From the NCBI GenBank assembly GCA_964036665.1, contig OZ038530.1, forward strand, positions 1,116,001-1,180,000: DNA of 64,000 bases, given 5' to 3'. A program made the position numbers and the translations under genes. The notes under the pieces are model-generated. The model saw only the letters and a list, made by a program, of their open reading frames with translations, was not told the origin of the DNA and ran no database searches. Source of the stretch: Gordius sp. MW1. Taxonomy: Eukaryota > Nematomorpha > Gordioida > Gordea > Gordiidae. This document shows, one piece after another, positions 34,301-47,432 of the stretch (its first letter is position 1; each line of letters opens with the position of its first letter).

Positions 34301-36935
34301 ACGGAAGGACAACGGGCGGACAACGGACGGACAACGGGCGGACAACGGGCGGACAACGGAAGGACAACGGAAGGACAACGGAAGGACAACGGACGGACAA
34401 CGGAAGGACAACGGGCGGACAACGGACGGACAACGGACGGACAACGGAAGGACATCAGACGGACAACGGACGGACAACGGAAGGACAACGGAAGGACAAC
34501 GAACGAACAACGAACGGACAACGGACGGACAACGAACGGACAACGGACGGACAACGGACGGACAACAAAATGACATCAGACGGACAACGGACGGACAACG
34601 GAAGGACAACGGAAGGACAACGGAAGGACAACGGAAGGACAACGGACGGACAACGGACGGACAACGAACGGACAACGAACGGACAACGGACAGACAACAA
34701 AAGGACATCAGACGGACAACGGAAGGACAACGGACGGACAACGGACGGACAACGGACGGACAACGGACGGACAACAAAAGGACATCAAACGGACAACGGA
34801 CGGACAACGGAAGGACAACAAAAGGACATCAGACGGACAACGAACGGACAACGAACGGACAACGAACGGACAACGAACGGACAACGGATAGACAACAAAA
34901 GGACATCAGACGGACAACGGACGGACAACGAACGGACAACGGACGGACAACGGACGGACAACAAAATGACATCAGACGGACAACGGACGGACAACGGAAG
35001 GACAACGGAAGGACAACGGAAGGACAACGGACGGACAACGGACGGACAACGAACGGACAACGAACGGACAACGGACAGACAACAAAAGGACATCAGACGG
35101 ACAACGGAAGGACAACGGACGGACAACGGACGGACAACGGAAGGACAACGGAAGGACAACGGGCGGACAACGAACGGACAACGAACGGACAACGGACAGA
35201 CAACAAAAGGACATCTGACGGACAACGGAAGGACAACGGACGGACAACGGACGGACAACGGAAGGACAACGGACGGACAACGGACGGACAACGGAAGGAC
35301 AACGGAAGGACAACGGAAGGACAACGGATGGACAACGGGCGGACAACGGACGGACAACAAAATGACATCAGACGGACAACGGACGTACAACGGACGGACA
35401 ACGGACGGACAACGGAAGGACAACGGAAGGACAACGAACGGACAACGAACGGACAACGGACGGACAACAGACGGACAACGGACGGACAACAAAAGGACAT
35501 CAGACGGACAAGGGACGGACAACGAACGGACAACGGACGGACAACGGACGGACAACAAAAGGACATCAGACGGACAAGGGACGGACAACGGATGGACAAC
35601 GGAAGGACATCAGACGGACAACGGACGGACAACGGAAGGACAACAAAAGGACATCAGACGGACAACGGACGGACAACGGACGGACAACGGAAGGACAACG
35701 GACGGACAACGGAAGGACAACGGAAGGACAACGGAAGGACAACGGGCGGACAACGGACGGACAACGGACGGACAACGGAAGGACAACAGACGGACAACGG
35801 ACGGACAACGGACGGACAACGGACGGACAACGGACGGACAACAAAAGGACATCAGACGGACAACGGACGGACAACGGAAGGACAACGGACGGACAACGGA
35901 CGGACAACGGACGGACAACGGACGGACAACGGACGGACAACGGACGGACAACGGACGGACAACGGACGGACAACGGACGGACAACGGACGGACAACGGAA
36001 GGACATCAGACGGACAAGGGACGGACAACGGATGGACAACGGAAGGACATCAGACGGACAACGGACGGACAACGGAAGGACAACAAAAGGACATCAGACG
36101 GACAACGGACGGACAACGGACGGACAACGGAAGGACAACGGATAGACAACGGGCGGACAACGGACGGACAACGGACGGACAACGGAAGGACATCAGACGG
36201 ACAAGGGACGGACAACGGAAGGACAACGGACGGACAACGGAAGGACATCAGACGGACAACGGACGGACAACGGACGGACAACGGAAGGACAACGGGCGGA
36301 CAACGGACGGACAACGGACGGACAACGGAAGGACATCAGACGGACAACGGACGGACCACGGAAGGACAACAAAAGGACATCAGACGGACAACGGACGGAC
36401 AACGGACGGACAACGGAAGGACAACGGACGGACAACGGGCGGACAACAAAAGGACAACGGAAGGACAACGGGCGGACAACGGACGGACAACGGACGGACA
36501 ACGGAAGGACAACGGACGGACAACGGAAGGACATCAGACGGACAACGGACGGACAACGGACGGACAACGGAAGGACAACGGGCGGACAACGGACGGACAA
36601 CGGACGGACAACGGAAGGACATCAGACGGACAACGGACGGACAACAAAAGGACAACGGAAGGACAACGGAAGGACAACGAACGGACAACGAACGGACAAA
36701 GGACGGACAACGGACGGACAACGGACGGACAACGGACGGACAACGGACGGACAACGGATAGACATCAGACGGACAACGGACGGACAACGGAAGGACATCA
36801 GACGGACAACGGACGGACAACGGAAGGACAACGGAAGGACAACGGAAGGACAACGAACGGACAACGAACGGACAACGGACGGACAACGGACGGACAACAG
36901 ACGGACAACGGGCGGACAACGGACGGACAACGGAC
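31364..36935 (-). repeat. Satellite array C, CGGACGGACAA orientation
   Basis: These are 5.6 kb of 11-bp units reading CGGACGGACAA on the + strand. Rare variants pair it with the beginning of array B in inverted order. GGACACC at 34241-34247 pairs with GGTGTCC at 3171-3177, AATAAC at 34151-34156 with GTTATT at 3262-3267, and CGAACA at 34504-34509 with TGTTCG at 2898-2903. No gene is seen. Confidence 0.96.
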
Positions 36936-37509
36936 GTAGCCAGCGGACGGCCAAAAAGTCATATTATCAACAGAATACTCTCACGGATTCAAACTTGTTG
37001 CCTCCTGACGGACAACGGACGGTCCGTCGTCCCTCCGTTGTCCGTCCGTCCTCCCTCCGTCGTCTCTCCGTCGTCCGTCCGTCGTCCGTCCGTCCGTCGT
37101 CCCTCCGTCGTCCCTCCGTGCTATGCAATTTATTAAATTTTTTTTATCAAAAAATATTTTTTTCGACCTCAAATTTTTTTCCATTTTTTTGTTCAACCAT
37201 ATAGGCCTCATGAAAATTTTTGATATCAGAAGTGAATTCCGTAAAAAAAATTTTTTTGATCAGAAAATATTTTTTCGACCTCAAAATTTTTTCAATTTTT
37301 TTGTAACACCATATAGGCCTCATGAAAATTTTCGATATCAGAGGTGAATTCCGAAAAAAAAAATTTTTTCGACTTGAAAATTTTTTAAATTTTTTTGTTC
37401 AACCATATAGGCTTCGTGAAAATTTCAGCGGACGGCTAAAAAGTCATATTATCAATGTTATTAACAAGAACAGAATACTCTCCGGGATTCAAACTTGTAG
37501 CCTCCTGAT
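36936..37509 (-). repeat. S3, complete spacer element, 574 bp
   Basis: This is the reverse complement of S1. R2 is at 36936-37009, the mini-array about 37010-37120, the AT-rich modules 37121-37425 and R1 37426-37509. The mini-array has an extra 4 bp (GTCCGTCCGTCCGTCG, where S1 and the other copies have one fewer CCGT step), which makes it the only 574-bp copy. It separates arrays C and D. Confidence 0.93.
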
Positions 37510-40500
37510 GGACAACGGACGGACAACGGAAGGACATCAGACGGACAACGGACGGACAACGGACGGACAACGGAAGGACATCAGACGGACAACGGACGGA
37601 CAACGGAAGGACATCAGATGGACAAGGGACGGACAACGGATGGACAACGGAAGGACATCAGACGGACAACGGACGGACAACGGAAGGACAACAAAAGGAC
37701 ATCAGACGGACAACGGACGGACAACAAAAGGACATCAGACGGACAACGGACGGACAACGGAAGGACAACGGACGGACAACGGAAGGACAACGGAAGGACA
37801 ACGGGCGGACAACGGACGGACAACGGAAGGACAACGAGCGGACATCAGACGGACAACGGACGGACAACGGAAGGACAACAAAAGGACATCAGACGGACAA
37901 CGAACGGACAACGAACGGACAACGAACGGTCAACGGACAGACAACAAAAGGACATCAGACGGACAACGGACGGACAACGAACGGACAACGGACGGACAAC
38001 GGACGGACAACGGACGGACAACAAAATGACATCAGACGGACAACGGAAGGACAACGGATGGACAACGGGCGGACAACGGACGGACAACAAAATGACATCA
38101 GACGGACAACGGACGTACAACGGAAGGACAACGGAAGGACAACGGAAGGACAACGGAAGGACAACGGAAGGACAACGGGCGGACAACGGACGGACAACGG
38201 AAGGATATCAGACGGACAACGGACGGACAACGGACGGACAACGGACGGACAACGGACGGACAACGGACGGACAACGGAAGGACAACGGACGGACAACGGA
38301 CGGACAACGAACGGACAACGGAAGGACAACGGAAGGACAACGGACGGACAACGAACGGACAACAAACGGACAACGGACAGACAACAAAAGGACATCTGAC
38401 GGACAACGGAAGGACAACGGACGGACAACGGACGGACAACGGAAGGACAACGGAAGGACAACGGGCGGACAACGGACGGACAACGAACGGACAACGAACG
38501 GACAACGGACAGACAACAAAAGGACATCTGACGGACAACGGAAGGACAACGGACGGACAACGGAAGGACAACGGAAGGACAACGGGCGGACAACGGAAGG
38601 ACAACGGAAGGACAACGGAAGGACAACGGATGGACAACGGGCGGACAACGGACGGACAACAAAATGACATCAGACGGACAACGGACGGACAACGGAAGGA
38701 CAACGGAAGGACAACGGAAGGACAACGGAAGGACAACGGAAGGACAACGGGCGGACAACGGACGGACAACGGAAGGACATCAGACGGACAACGGACGGAC
38801 AACGGAAGGACAACGGACGGACAACGGAAGGACAACGGAAGGACAACGGGCGGACAACGGACGGACAACGGAAGGACAACGGAATGACAACGGGCGGACA
38901 ACGGACGGACAACGGAAGGACATCAGACGGACAACGGAAGGACAACAAAAGGACATCAGACGGACAACGAACGGACAACGAACGGACAACGAACGGACAA
39001 CGGGCGGACAACGGAAGGACAACGGACGGACAACGGACGGACAACAAAAGGACATCAAACGGACAACGGACGGACAACGGAAGGACAACGGACGGACAAC
39101 GGAAGGACAACGGGCGGACAACGGACGGACAACGGACGGACAACGGACGGACAACGGGCGGACAACGAAAGGACAACAGACGGACAACGGAAGGACAACG
39201 GAAGGACAACGGGCGGACAACGGACGGACAACGGACGGACAACGGACGGACAACGGGCGGACAACGAAAGGACAACGGACGGACAACGAACGGACAACGG
39301 GCGGAAAACGGAAGGACAACGCAAGGACAACGGACGGACAACGGACGGACAACAAAAGGACATCAAACGGACAACGGACGGACAACGGAAGGACAACAAA
39401 AGGACATCAGACGGACAACGAACGGACAACGAACGGACAACGAACGGACAACGAACGGACAACGAACGGACAACGGATAGACAACAAAAGGACATCAGAC
39501 GGACAACGGACGGACAACAAACGGACAACGGACGGACAACGGACGGACAACAAAATGACATCAGACGCACAACGGACGGACAACGGAAGGACAACGGAAG
39601 GACAACGGAAGGACAACGGACGGACAACGGACAGACAACGAACGGACAACGAACGGACAACGGACAGACAACAAAAGGACATCAGACGGACAACGGAAGG
39701 ACAACGGACGGACAACGGACGGACAACGGAAGGACAACGGAAGGACAACGGGCGGACAACGAACGGACAACGAACGGACAACGGACAGACAACAAAAGGA
39801 CATCTGACGGACAACGGAAGGAAAACGGACGGACAACGGACGGACAACGGAAGGACAACGGACGGACAACGGACGGACAACGGAAGGACAACGGAAGGAC
39901 AACGGAAGGACAACGGATGGACAACGGGCGGACAACGGACGGACAACAAAATGACATCAGACGGACAACGGACGTACAACGGAAGGACAACGGAAGGACA
40001 ACGGAAGGACAACGGAAGGACAACGGAAGGACAACGGGCGGACAACGGACGGACAACGGAAGGACATCAGACGGACAACGGACGGACAACGGAAGGACAA
40101 CGGACGGACAACGGAAGGACAACGGAAGGACAACGGGCGGACAACGGACGGACAACGGAAGGACAACGGAATGACAACGGGCGGACAACGGACGGACAAC
40201 GGAAGGACATCAGACGGACAACGGACGGACAACGGAAGGACAACAAAAGGACATCAGACGGACAACGAACGGACAACGAACGGACAACGAACGGACAACG
40301 GAAGGACAACGGGCGGACAACGGACGGACAACGGACGGACAACGGACGGACAACGGACGGACAACGGGCGGACAACGAAAGGACAACAGACGGACAACGG
40401 ACGGACAACGGACGGACAACGGACGGACAATGGGCGGACAACGGAAGGACAACGGGCGGACAACGGACGGACAACGGGCGGACAACGGGCGGACAACGGA

Positions 40501-42394
40501 GTGACAACGGAAGGACAACGGACGGACAACGGACGGACAACAAAAGGACATCAGACGGACAACGGACGGACAACGGAAGGACAACGGAAGGACAACGGAA
40601 GGACAACGGGCGGACAACGGACGGACAACGGACGGACAACGGGCGGACAACGGAAGGACAACGGGCGGACAACGGACGGACAACGGACGGACAACGGACG
40701 GACAACGGACGGACAACGGACGGACAACGGACGGACAATGGGCGGACAACGGAAGGACAACGGGCGGACAACGGAAGGACAACGGAAGGACAACGGAAGG
40801 ACAACGGAAGGACAACGGGCGGACAACGGACGGACAACGGACGGACAACGGGCGGACAACGGATGGACAACGGGCGGACAACGGACGGACAACAAAAGGA
40901 CATCAGACGGACAACGGACGGACAACGGACGGACAACGGAAGGACAACGGGCGGACAACGGACGGACAACGGAAGGACATCAGACGGACAACGGACGGAC
41001 AACGGACGGATAACGGAAGGACATCAGACGGACAACGGGCGGACAACGAACGGACAACGAACGGACAACGGACGGACAACGGACGGACAACGAAAGGACA
41101 ACGGACGGACAACGGAAGGACAACGGAAGGACAACGGGCGGACAACGGACGGACAACGGGCGGACAACGGACGGACAACAAAATGACATCAGACGGACAA
41201 CGGACGGACAACGGAAGGACAACGGAAGGACAACGGAAGGACAACGGAAGGACAACGGACGGACAACGGAAGGACATCAGACGGACAACAAAAGGACATC
41301 AGACGGACAACGGACGGACAACGGAAGGACAACGGAAGGACAACGGGCGGACAACGGACGGACAACGGAAGGACAACGGAATGACAACGGGCGGACAACG
41401 GACGGACAACGGAAGGACATCAGACGGACAACGGACGGACAACGGAAGGACAACAAAAGGACATCGGACGGAAACCGAACGGACAACGAACGGACAACGA
41501 ACGGACAACGGGCGGACAACGGAAGGACAACGGAAGGACAACGGACGGACAACGGACGGACAACGGACGGACAACGGACGGACAACAAAATGACATCAGA
41601 CGGACAACGGACGGACAACGGAAGGACAACGGAAGGACAACGGAAGGACAACGGAAGGACAACGGACGGACAACGGACGGACAACGGACGGACAACGGAA
41701 GGACAACGGAAGGACAACGGGCGGACAACGAACGGACAACAAACGGACAACAGACAGACAACAAAAGGACATCTGACGGACAACGGAAGGACAACGGGCG
41801 GACAACGGACGGACAACGGACGGACAACGGAAGGACATCAGACGGACAAGGGACGGACAACGCACGGACAACGGAAGGACATCAGACGGACAACCGACGG
41901 ACAACGAACGGACAACGGAAGCACAACGGAATGACAACGGGCGGACAACGGACGGACAACGGAAGCACATCAGACGGACAACGGACGGACAACGGAAGGA
42001 CAACAAACGGACAACGAACGGACAACGAACGGACAACGGGCGGACAACGGAAGGACAACGGAAGGACAACGGACGGACAACGGACGGACAACAAAAGGAC
42101 ATCAAACGGACAACGGACGGACAACGGAAGGACAACGGACGGACAACGGAAGGACAACGGAAGGACAACGGGCGGACAACGGACGGACAACGGACGGACA
42201 ACGGGCGGACAACGAAAGGACAACGGACGGACAACGGACGGACAACGGACGGACAACGGACGGACAATGGGCGGACAACGGAAGGACAACGGGCGGACAA
42301 CGGACGGACAACGGGCGGACAACGGGCGGACAACGGAAGGACAACGGAAGGACAACGGACGGACAACGGACGGACAACAAAAGGACATCAGACG
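37510..42394 (-). repeat. Satellite array D, CGGACGGACAA orientation
   Basis: The span is 4,885 bp, or 444 units plus one base. The beginning mirrors array A. The last ~1.7 kb closely matches the ends of arrays G and I, which precede the same T junction. Rare markers GGAGTGACAACGG (about 40499) and ACGCAAGGACAACGG (about 39310) recur inverted in array B at 17-25 kb. It ends GGACATCAGACG at the T1 junction. Confidence 0.96.
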
Positions 42395-42831
42395 TCTGCA
42401 ATTCAAAAAAAACATAGAATGTATTATTTATAATAATTCTTTTTAAGTTTATAAGTAAGATAGTGATTTAATAATTCTAAAAGCATTTATTTATGTTTAG
42501 TTACCTATTGATATATTAAAGATAATTTGTAACTTTCAAGATTGTAAATTTACGGTTCACAGATGTTAAAAAATGATGTCTATGAATAATTTCCACCTGA
42601 TCTGTAAAAAAATTTAATTTCGCCAATTTTATATTTTTTATTGACAAATTAAAATAATTTATTGAATTTCAATTTTAGCCTAAGCCTATTATTAATATAA
42701 TTTATGACTTCATGGTGGAACCTCAGTTCATGTTCATGCTTCCTTCAATCAAAACTCTCCGGGGGGGGGGGGTATTTGAAACTCCCCGGGGAGGTATTAC
42801 CCCCCCGGGCTCCCCCCTGAAAGAAACCCTG
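42395..42831 (-). mobile_element. T1, truncated 5' end of the hAT-like element
   Basis: This 437-bp fragment is nearly identical to 61361-61798 of the complete element. It ends in the terminal inverted repeat CTGAAAGAAACCCTG (42817-42831) followed by the target-duplication sequence CAACGGGC. Its other end is a sharp junction with satellite: ...CATCAGACG, then TCTGCAATTC.... The break removes the transposase start codon and everything downstream, so this is the 5' UTR and 5' terminus only. A G12 tract lies at 42761-42772. T2 and T3 have the same junction. Confidence 0.9.
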
Positions 42832-44268
42832 CAACGGGCGGACAACGGACGGACAACGGACGGACAACGGACGGACAACGGACGGACAACGGACATACAA
42901 CGGGCGGACAACGTGCGGACAACGGAAGGACAACGGGCGGACAACGGACGGACAACGGAAGGACATCAGACGGACAACGGACGGACAACGGAAGGACAAC
43001 AAAAGGACATCAGACGGACAACGAACGGACAACGAACGGACAACGAACGGACAACGAACGGACAACGAACGGACAACGGACAGACAACAAAAGGACATCA
43101 CACGGTCAACGGACGTACAACGAACGGACAACGGGCGGACAACGGACGGACAACGGGCGGACAACGGACGGACAACGGACGGACAACGAACGGACAACGA
43201 ACGGACAACGGAAGGACAGGGAAGGACAACGGACGGACAACGGGCGGACTACGGAAGGACAACGGGCGGACAACAAAAGGACATCAGACGGACAACGGAC
43301 GGACAACGAACGGACAACGGACGGACAACGGGCGGACAACAAAAGGACATCAGACGGACAACGGACGGACAACGGGCGGACAAAGGACGGACAACGGACG
43401 GACAACGGACATACAACGGGCGGACAACGGACGGACAACGGAAGGACATCAGACGGACAACGGACGGACAACGGAAGGACAACAAAAGTACATCAGACGG
43501 ACAACGAACGGACAACGAAAGGACAACGAACGGACAACGAACGGACAACGAACGGACAACGGACGGACAACAAAAGGACATCAGACGGACAAGGGACGGA
43601 CAACGGACGGACAACGGACGGACAACAAAAGGACATCAGACGGACAACGGACGGACAACGGAAGGACAACGGACGGACAACGGAAGGACAACGGACGGAC
43701 AACGGACGGACAACGGACGGACAACGGACGGACAACGGACGGACAACGGAAGGACATCAGACGGACAACGGACGGACAACGGAAGGACAACGGAAGGACA
43801 ACGGGCGGACAACGGACGGACAACGGACGGACAACGGAAGGACATCAGACGGACAAGGGACGGACAACGGACGGACAACGGAAGGACATCAGACGGACAA
43901 GGGACGGACAACGGATGGACAACGGAAGGACATCAGACGGACAACGGACGGACAACGGAAGGACAACAAAAGGACATCAGACGGACAACGGACGGACAAC
44001 GGACGGACAACGGAAGGACAACGGACGGACAACGGAAGGACAACGGACGGACAACGGAAGGACAACGGACGGACAACGGAAGGACAACGGGCGGACAACG
44101 GACGGACAACGGACGGACAACGGAAGGACATCAGACGGACAACGGACGGACAACGGAAGGACAACGGAAGAACAACGGAAGGACAACGAACGGACAACGA
44201 ACGGACAAAGGACGGACAACGGACGGACAACAGACGGACAACGGGCGGACAACGGACGGACAACGGAC
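42832..44268 (-). repeat. Satellite array E
   Basis: The span is 1,437 bp, starting with the CAACGGGC flank of the transposon. Private markers shared with H, J and L are GGACATACAACGGGC, CACACGGTCAACGGACG and a one-base-short unit, GGACAGGGAAGGAC, near 43216. It is two units (22 bp) longer than H. Confidence 0.95.
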
Positions 44269-44838
44269 GTAGCCAGCGGACGGCCAAAAAGTCATATTAT
44301 CAACAGAATACTCTCACGGATTCAAACTTGTTGCCTCCTGACGGACAACGGACGGTCCGTCGTCCCTCCGTTGTCCGTCCGTCCTCCCTCCGTCGTCTCT
44401 CCGTCGTCCGTCCGTCGTCCCTCCGTCGTCCGTCCGTCGTCCCTCCGTGCTATGCAATTTATTAAATTTTTTTTATCAAAAAATATTTTTTTCGACCTCA
44501 AATTTTTTTCCATTTTTTTGTTCAACCATATAGGCCTCATGAAAATTTTTGATATCAGAAGTGAATTCCGTAAAAAAAATTTTTTTGATCAGAAAATATT
44601 TTTTTGACCTCAAAATTTTTTCAATTTTTTTGTAACACCATATAGGCCTCATGAAAATTTTCGATATCAGAGGTGAATTCCGAAAAAAAAAAATTTTTCG
44701 ACTTGAAAATTTTTTAAATTTTTTTGTTCAACCATATAGGCTTCGTGAAAATTTCAGCGGACGGCTAAAAAGTCATATTATCAATGTTATTAACAAGAAC
44801 AGAATACTCTCCGGGATTCAAACTTGTAGCCTCCTGAT
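44269..44838 (-). repeat. S4, complete 570-bp spacer element
   Basis: It has the S1 structure in reverse: R2, reversed mini-array, AT-rich modules, R1. The mini-array unit order (CCGTCGTCCCTCCGTCGTCCG) differs slightly from S1 and is shared with S5-S8. R2 reads TATCAACAGAATACT, as in S1, S3, S5 and S6. Confidence 0.93.
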
Positions 44839-46862
44839 GGACAACGGACGGACAACGGAAGGACATCAGACGGACAAGGGACGGACAACGGACGGACAAC
44901 GGAAGGACATCAGACGGACAACGGACGGACAACGGAAGGACATCAGATGGACAAGGGACGGACAACGGATGGACAACGGAAGGACATCAGACGGACAACG
45001 GACGGACAACGGAAGGACAACAAAAGGACATCAGACGGACAACGGACGGACAACAAAAGGACATCAGACGGACAACGGACGGACAACGGAAGGACAACGG
45101 ACGGACAACGGAAGGACAACGGAAGGACAACGGGCGGACAACGAACGGACAACGAACGGACAACGGACGGACAACGGAAGGACAACGGACGGACAACGGA
45201 AGGACAACGGAAGGACAACGGGCGGACAACGGACGGACGACGGAAGGACAACGGGCGGACATCAGACGGACAACGGACGGACAACGGAAGGACAACAAAA
45301 GGACATCAGACGGACAACGAACGGACAACGAACGGACAACGAACGGACAACGAACGGACAACGAACGGACAACGGACAGACAACAAAAGGACATCAGACG
45401 GACAACGGACGGACAACGAACGGACAACGGACGGACAACGGACGGACAACGGACGGACAACAAAATGACATCAGACGGACAACGGACGGACAACGGAAGG
45501 ACAACGGAAGGACAACGGAAGGACAACGGAAGGACAACGGACGGACAACGGACGGACAACGGACGGACAACGGACGGACAACGGAAGGACAACGGAAGGA
45601 CAACGGGCGGACAACGAACGGACAACAAACGGACAACGGACAGACAACAAAAGGACATCTGACGGACAACGGAAGGACAACGGACGGACAACGGACGGAC
45701 AACGGAAGGACAACGGACGGACATCAGACGGACAACGGAAGGACAACGGACGGACAACGGACGGACAACGGAAGGACAACGGAAGGACAACGAACGGACA
45801 ACGAACGGACAACGGACAGACAACAAAAGGACATCTGACGGACAACGGAAGGACAACGGACGGACAACGGAAGGACAACGGAAGGACAACGGGCGGACAA
45901 CGGACGGACAACGGAAGGACATCAGACGGACAACAAAAGGACATCAGACGGACAACGGACGGACAACGGGCGGACAAAGGACGGACAACGGACGGACAAC
46001 GGACATACAACGGGCGGACAACGGACGGACAACGGAAGGACATCAGACGGACAACGGACGGACAACGGAAGGACAACAAAAGTACATCAGACGGACAACG
46101 AACGGACAACGAAAGGACAACGAACGGACAACGAACGGACAACGAACGGACAACGGACGGACAACAAAAGGACATCAGACGGACAAGGGACGGACAACGG
46201 ACGGACAACGGACGGACAACAAAAGGACATCAGACGGACAACGGACGGACAACGGAAGGACAACGGACGGACAACGGAAGGACAACGGACGGACAACGGA
46301 CGGACAACGGACGGACAACGGACGGACAACGGACGGACAACGGAAGGACATCAGACGGACAACGGACGGACAACGGAAGGACAACGGAAGGACAACGGGC
46401 GGACAACGGACGGACAACGGACGGACAACGGAAGGACATCAGACGGACAAGGGACGGACAACGGACGGACAACGGAAGGACATCAGACGGACAAGGGACG
46501 GACAACGGATGGACAACGGAAGGACATCAGACGGACAACGGACGGACAACGGAAGGACAACAAAAGGACATCAGACGGACAACGGACGGACAACGGACGG
46601 ACAACGGAAGGACAACGGACGGACAACGGAAGGACAACGGACGGACAACGGAAGGACAACGGACGGACAACGGAAGGACAACGGGCGGACAACGGACGGA
46701 CAACGGACGGACAACGGAAGGACATCAGACGGACAACGGACGGACAACGGAAGGACAACGGAAGAACAACGGAAGGACAACGAACGGACAACGAACGGAC
46801 AAAGGACGGACAACGGACGGACAACAGACGGACAACGGGCGGACAACGGACGGACAACGGAC
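44839..46862 (-). repeat. Satellite array F
   Basis: The span is 2,024 bp, exactly 184 units. Its last ~930 bp repeats the end of E, and its first ~1.1 kb repeats as the first part of G, I and K. The variant GGACGGACGACGG near 45235 marks this block in F, G, I and K. Confidence 0.95.
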
Positions 46863-47432
46863 GTAGCCAGCGGACGGCCAAAAAGTCATATTATCAACAG
46901 AATACTCTCACGGATTCAAACTTGTTGCCTCCTGACGGACAACGGACGGTCCGTCGTCCCTCCGTTGTCCGTCCGTCCTCCCTCCGTCGTCTCTCCGTCG
47001 TCCGTCCGTCGTCCCTCCGTCGTCCGTCCGTCGTCCCTCCGTGCTATGCAATTTATTAAATTTTTTTTATCAAAAAATATTTTTTTCGACCTCAAATTTT
47101 TTTCCATTTTTTTGTTCAACCATATAGGCCTCATGAAAATTTTTGATATCAGAAGTGAATTCCGTAAAAAAAATTTTTTTGATCAGAAAATATTTTTTTG
47201 ACCTCAAAATTTTTTCAATTTTTTTGTAACACCATATAGGCCTCATGAAAATTTTCGATATCAGAGGTGAATTCCGAAAAAAAAAAATTTTTCGACTTGA
47301 AAATTTTTTAAATTTTTTTGTTCAACCATATAGGCTTCGTGAAAATTTCAGCGGACGGCTAAAAAGTCATATTATCAATGTTATTAACAAGAACAGAATA
47401 CTCTCCGGGATTCAAACTTGTAGCCTCCTGAT
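46863..47432 (-). repeat. S5, complete 570-bp spacer element
   Basis: As far as I can compare by eye it is identical in structure and sequence to S4, 2,594 bp upstream. It is part of the 2,594-bp tandem duplication. Confidence 0.93.

Larger units (their letters stand above)
31364..38169 (-). repeat. Right arm of the large inverted duplication
   Basis: This arm holds C, S3 and the first 660 bp of D, mirroring the start of B, S1 and A. Its inner end is the truncated spacer S2, so the inversion break and the arm boundary coincide. The arms are separated by about 25 kb of array B. Confidence 0.7.

Noticed and set aside
37322-38029. Protein starting MKIFDIRGEFRKKKFF in S elements
   Set aside because: The peptide repeats only because the AT-rich DNA modules repeat. 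It is made of codons from A and T runs and continues straight into satellite.
42395-42831. T1-T3 as solo terminal elements or independent MITE insertions
   Set aside because: They have only one terminal inverted repeat, no second target duplication, and an identical breakpoint and flank in all three copies.
42712-44607. Frame starting MVEPQFMFMLPSIKTLRGGG in T fragments
   Set aside because: It reads the hAT 5' leader antisense to the transposase, crosses the G-run and terminal repeat, and runs on into satellite. G12/G13 length changes shift the frame between copies.
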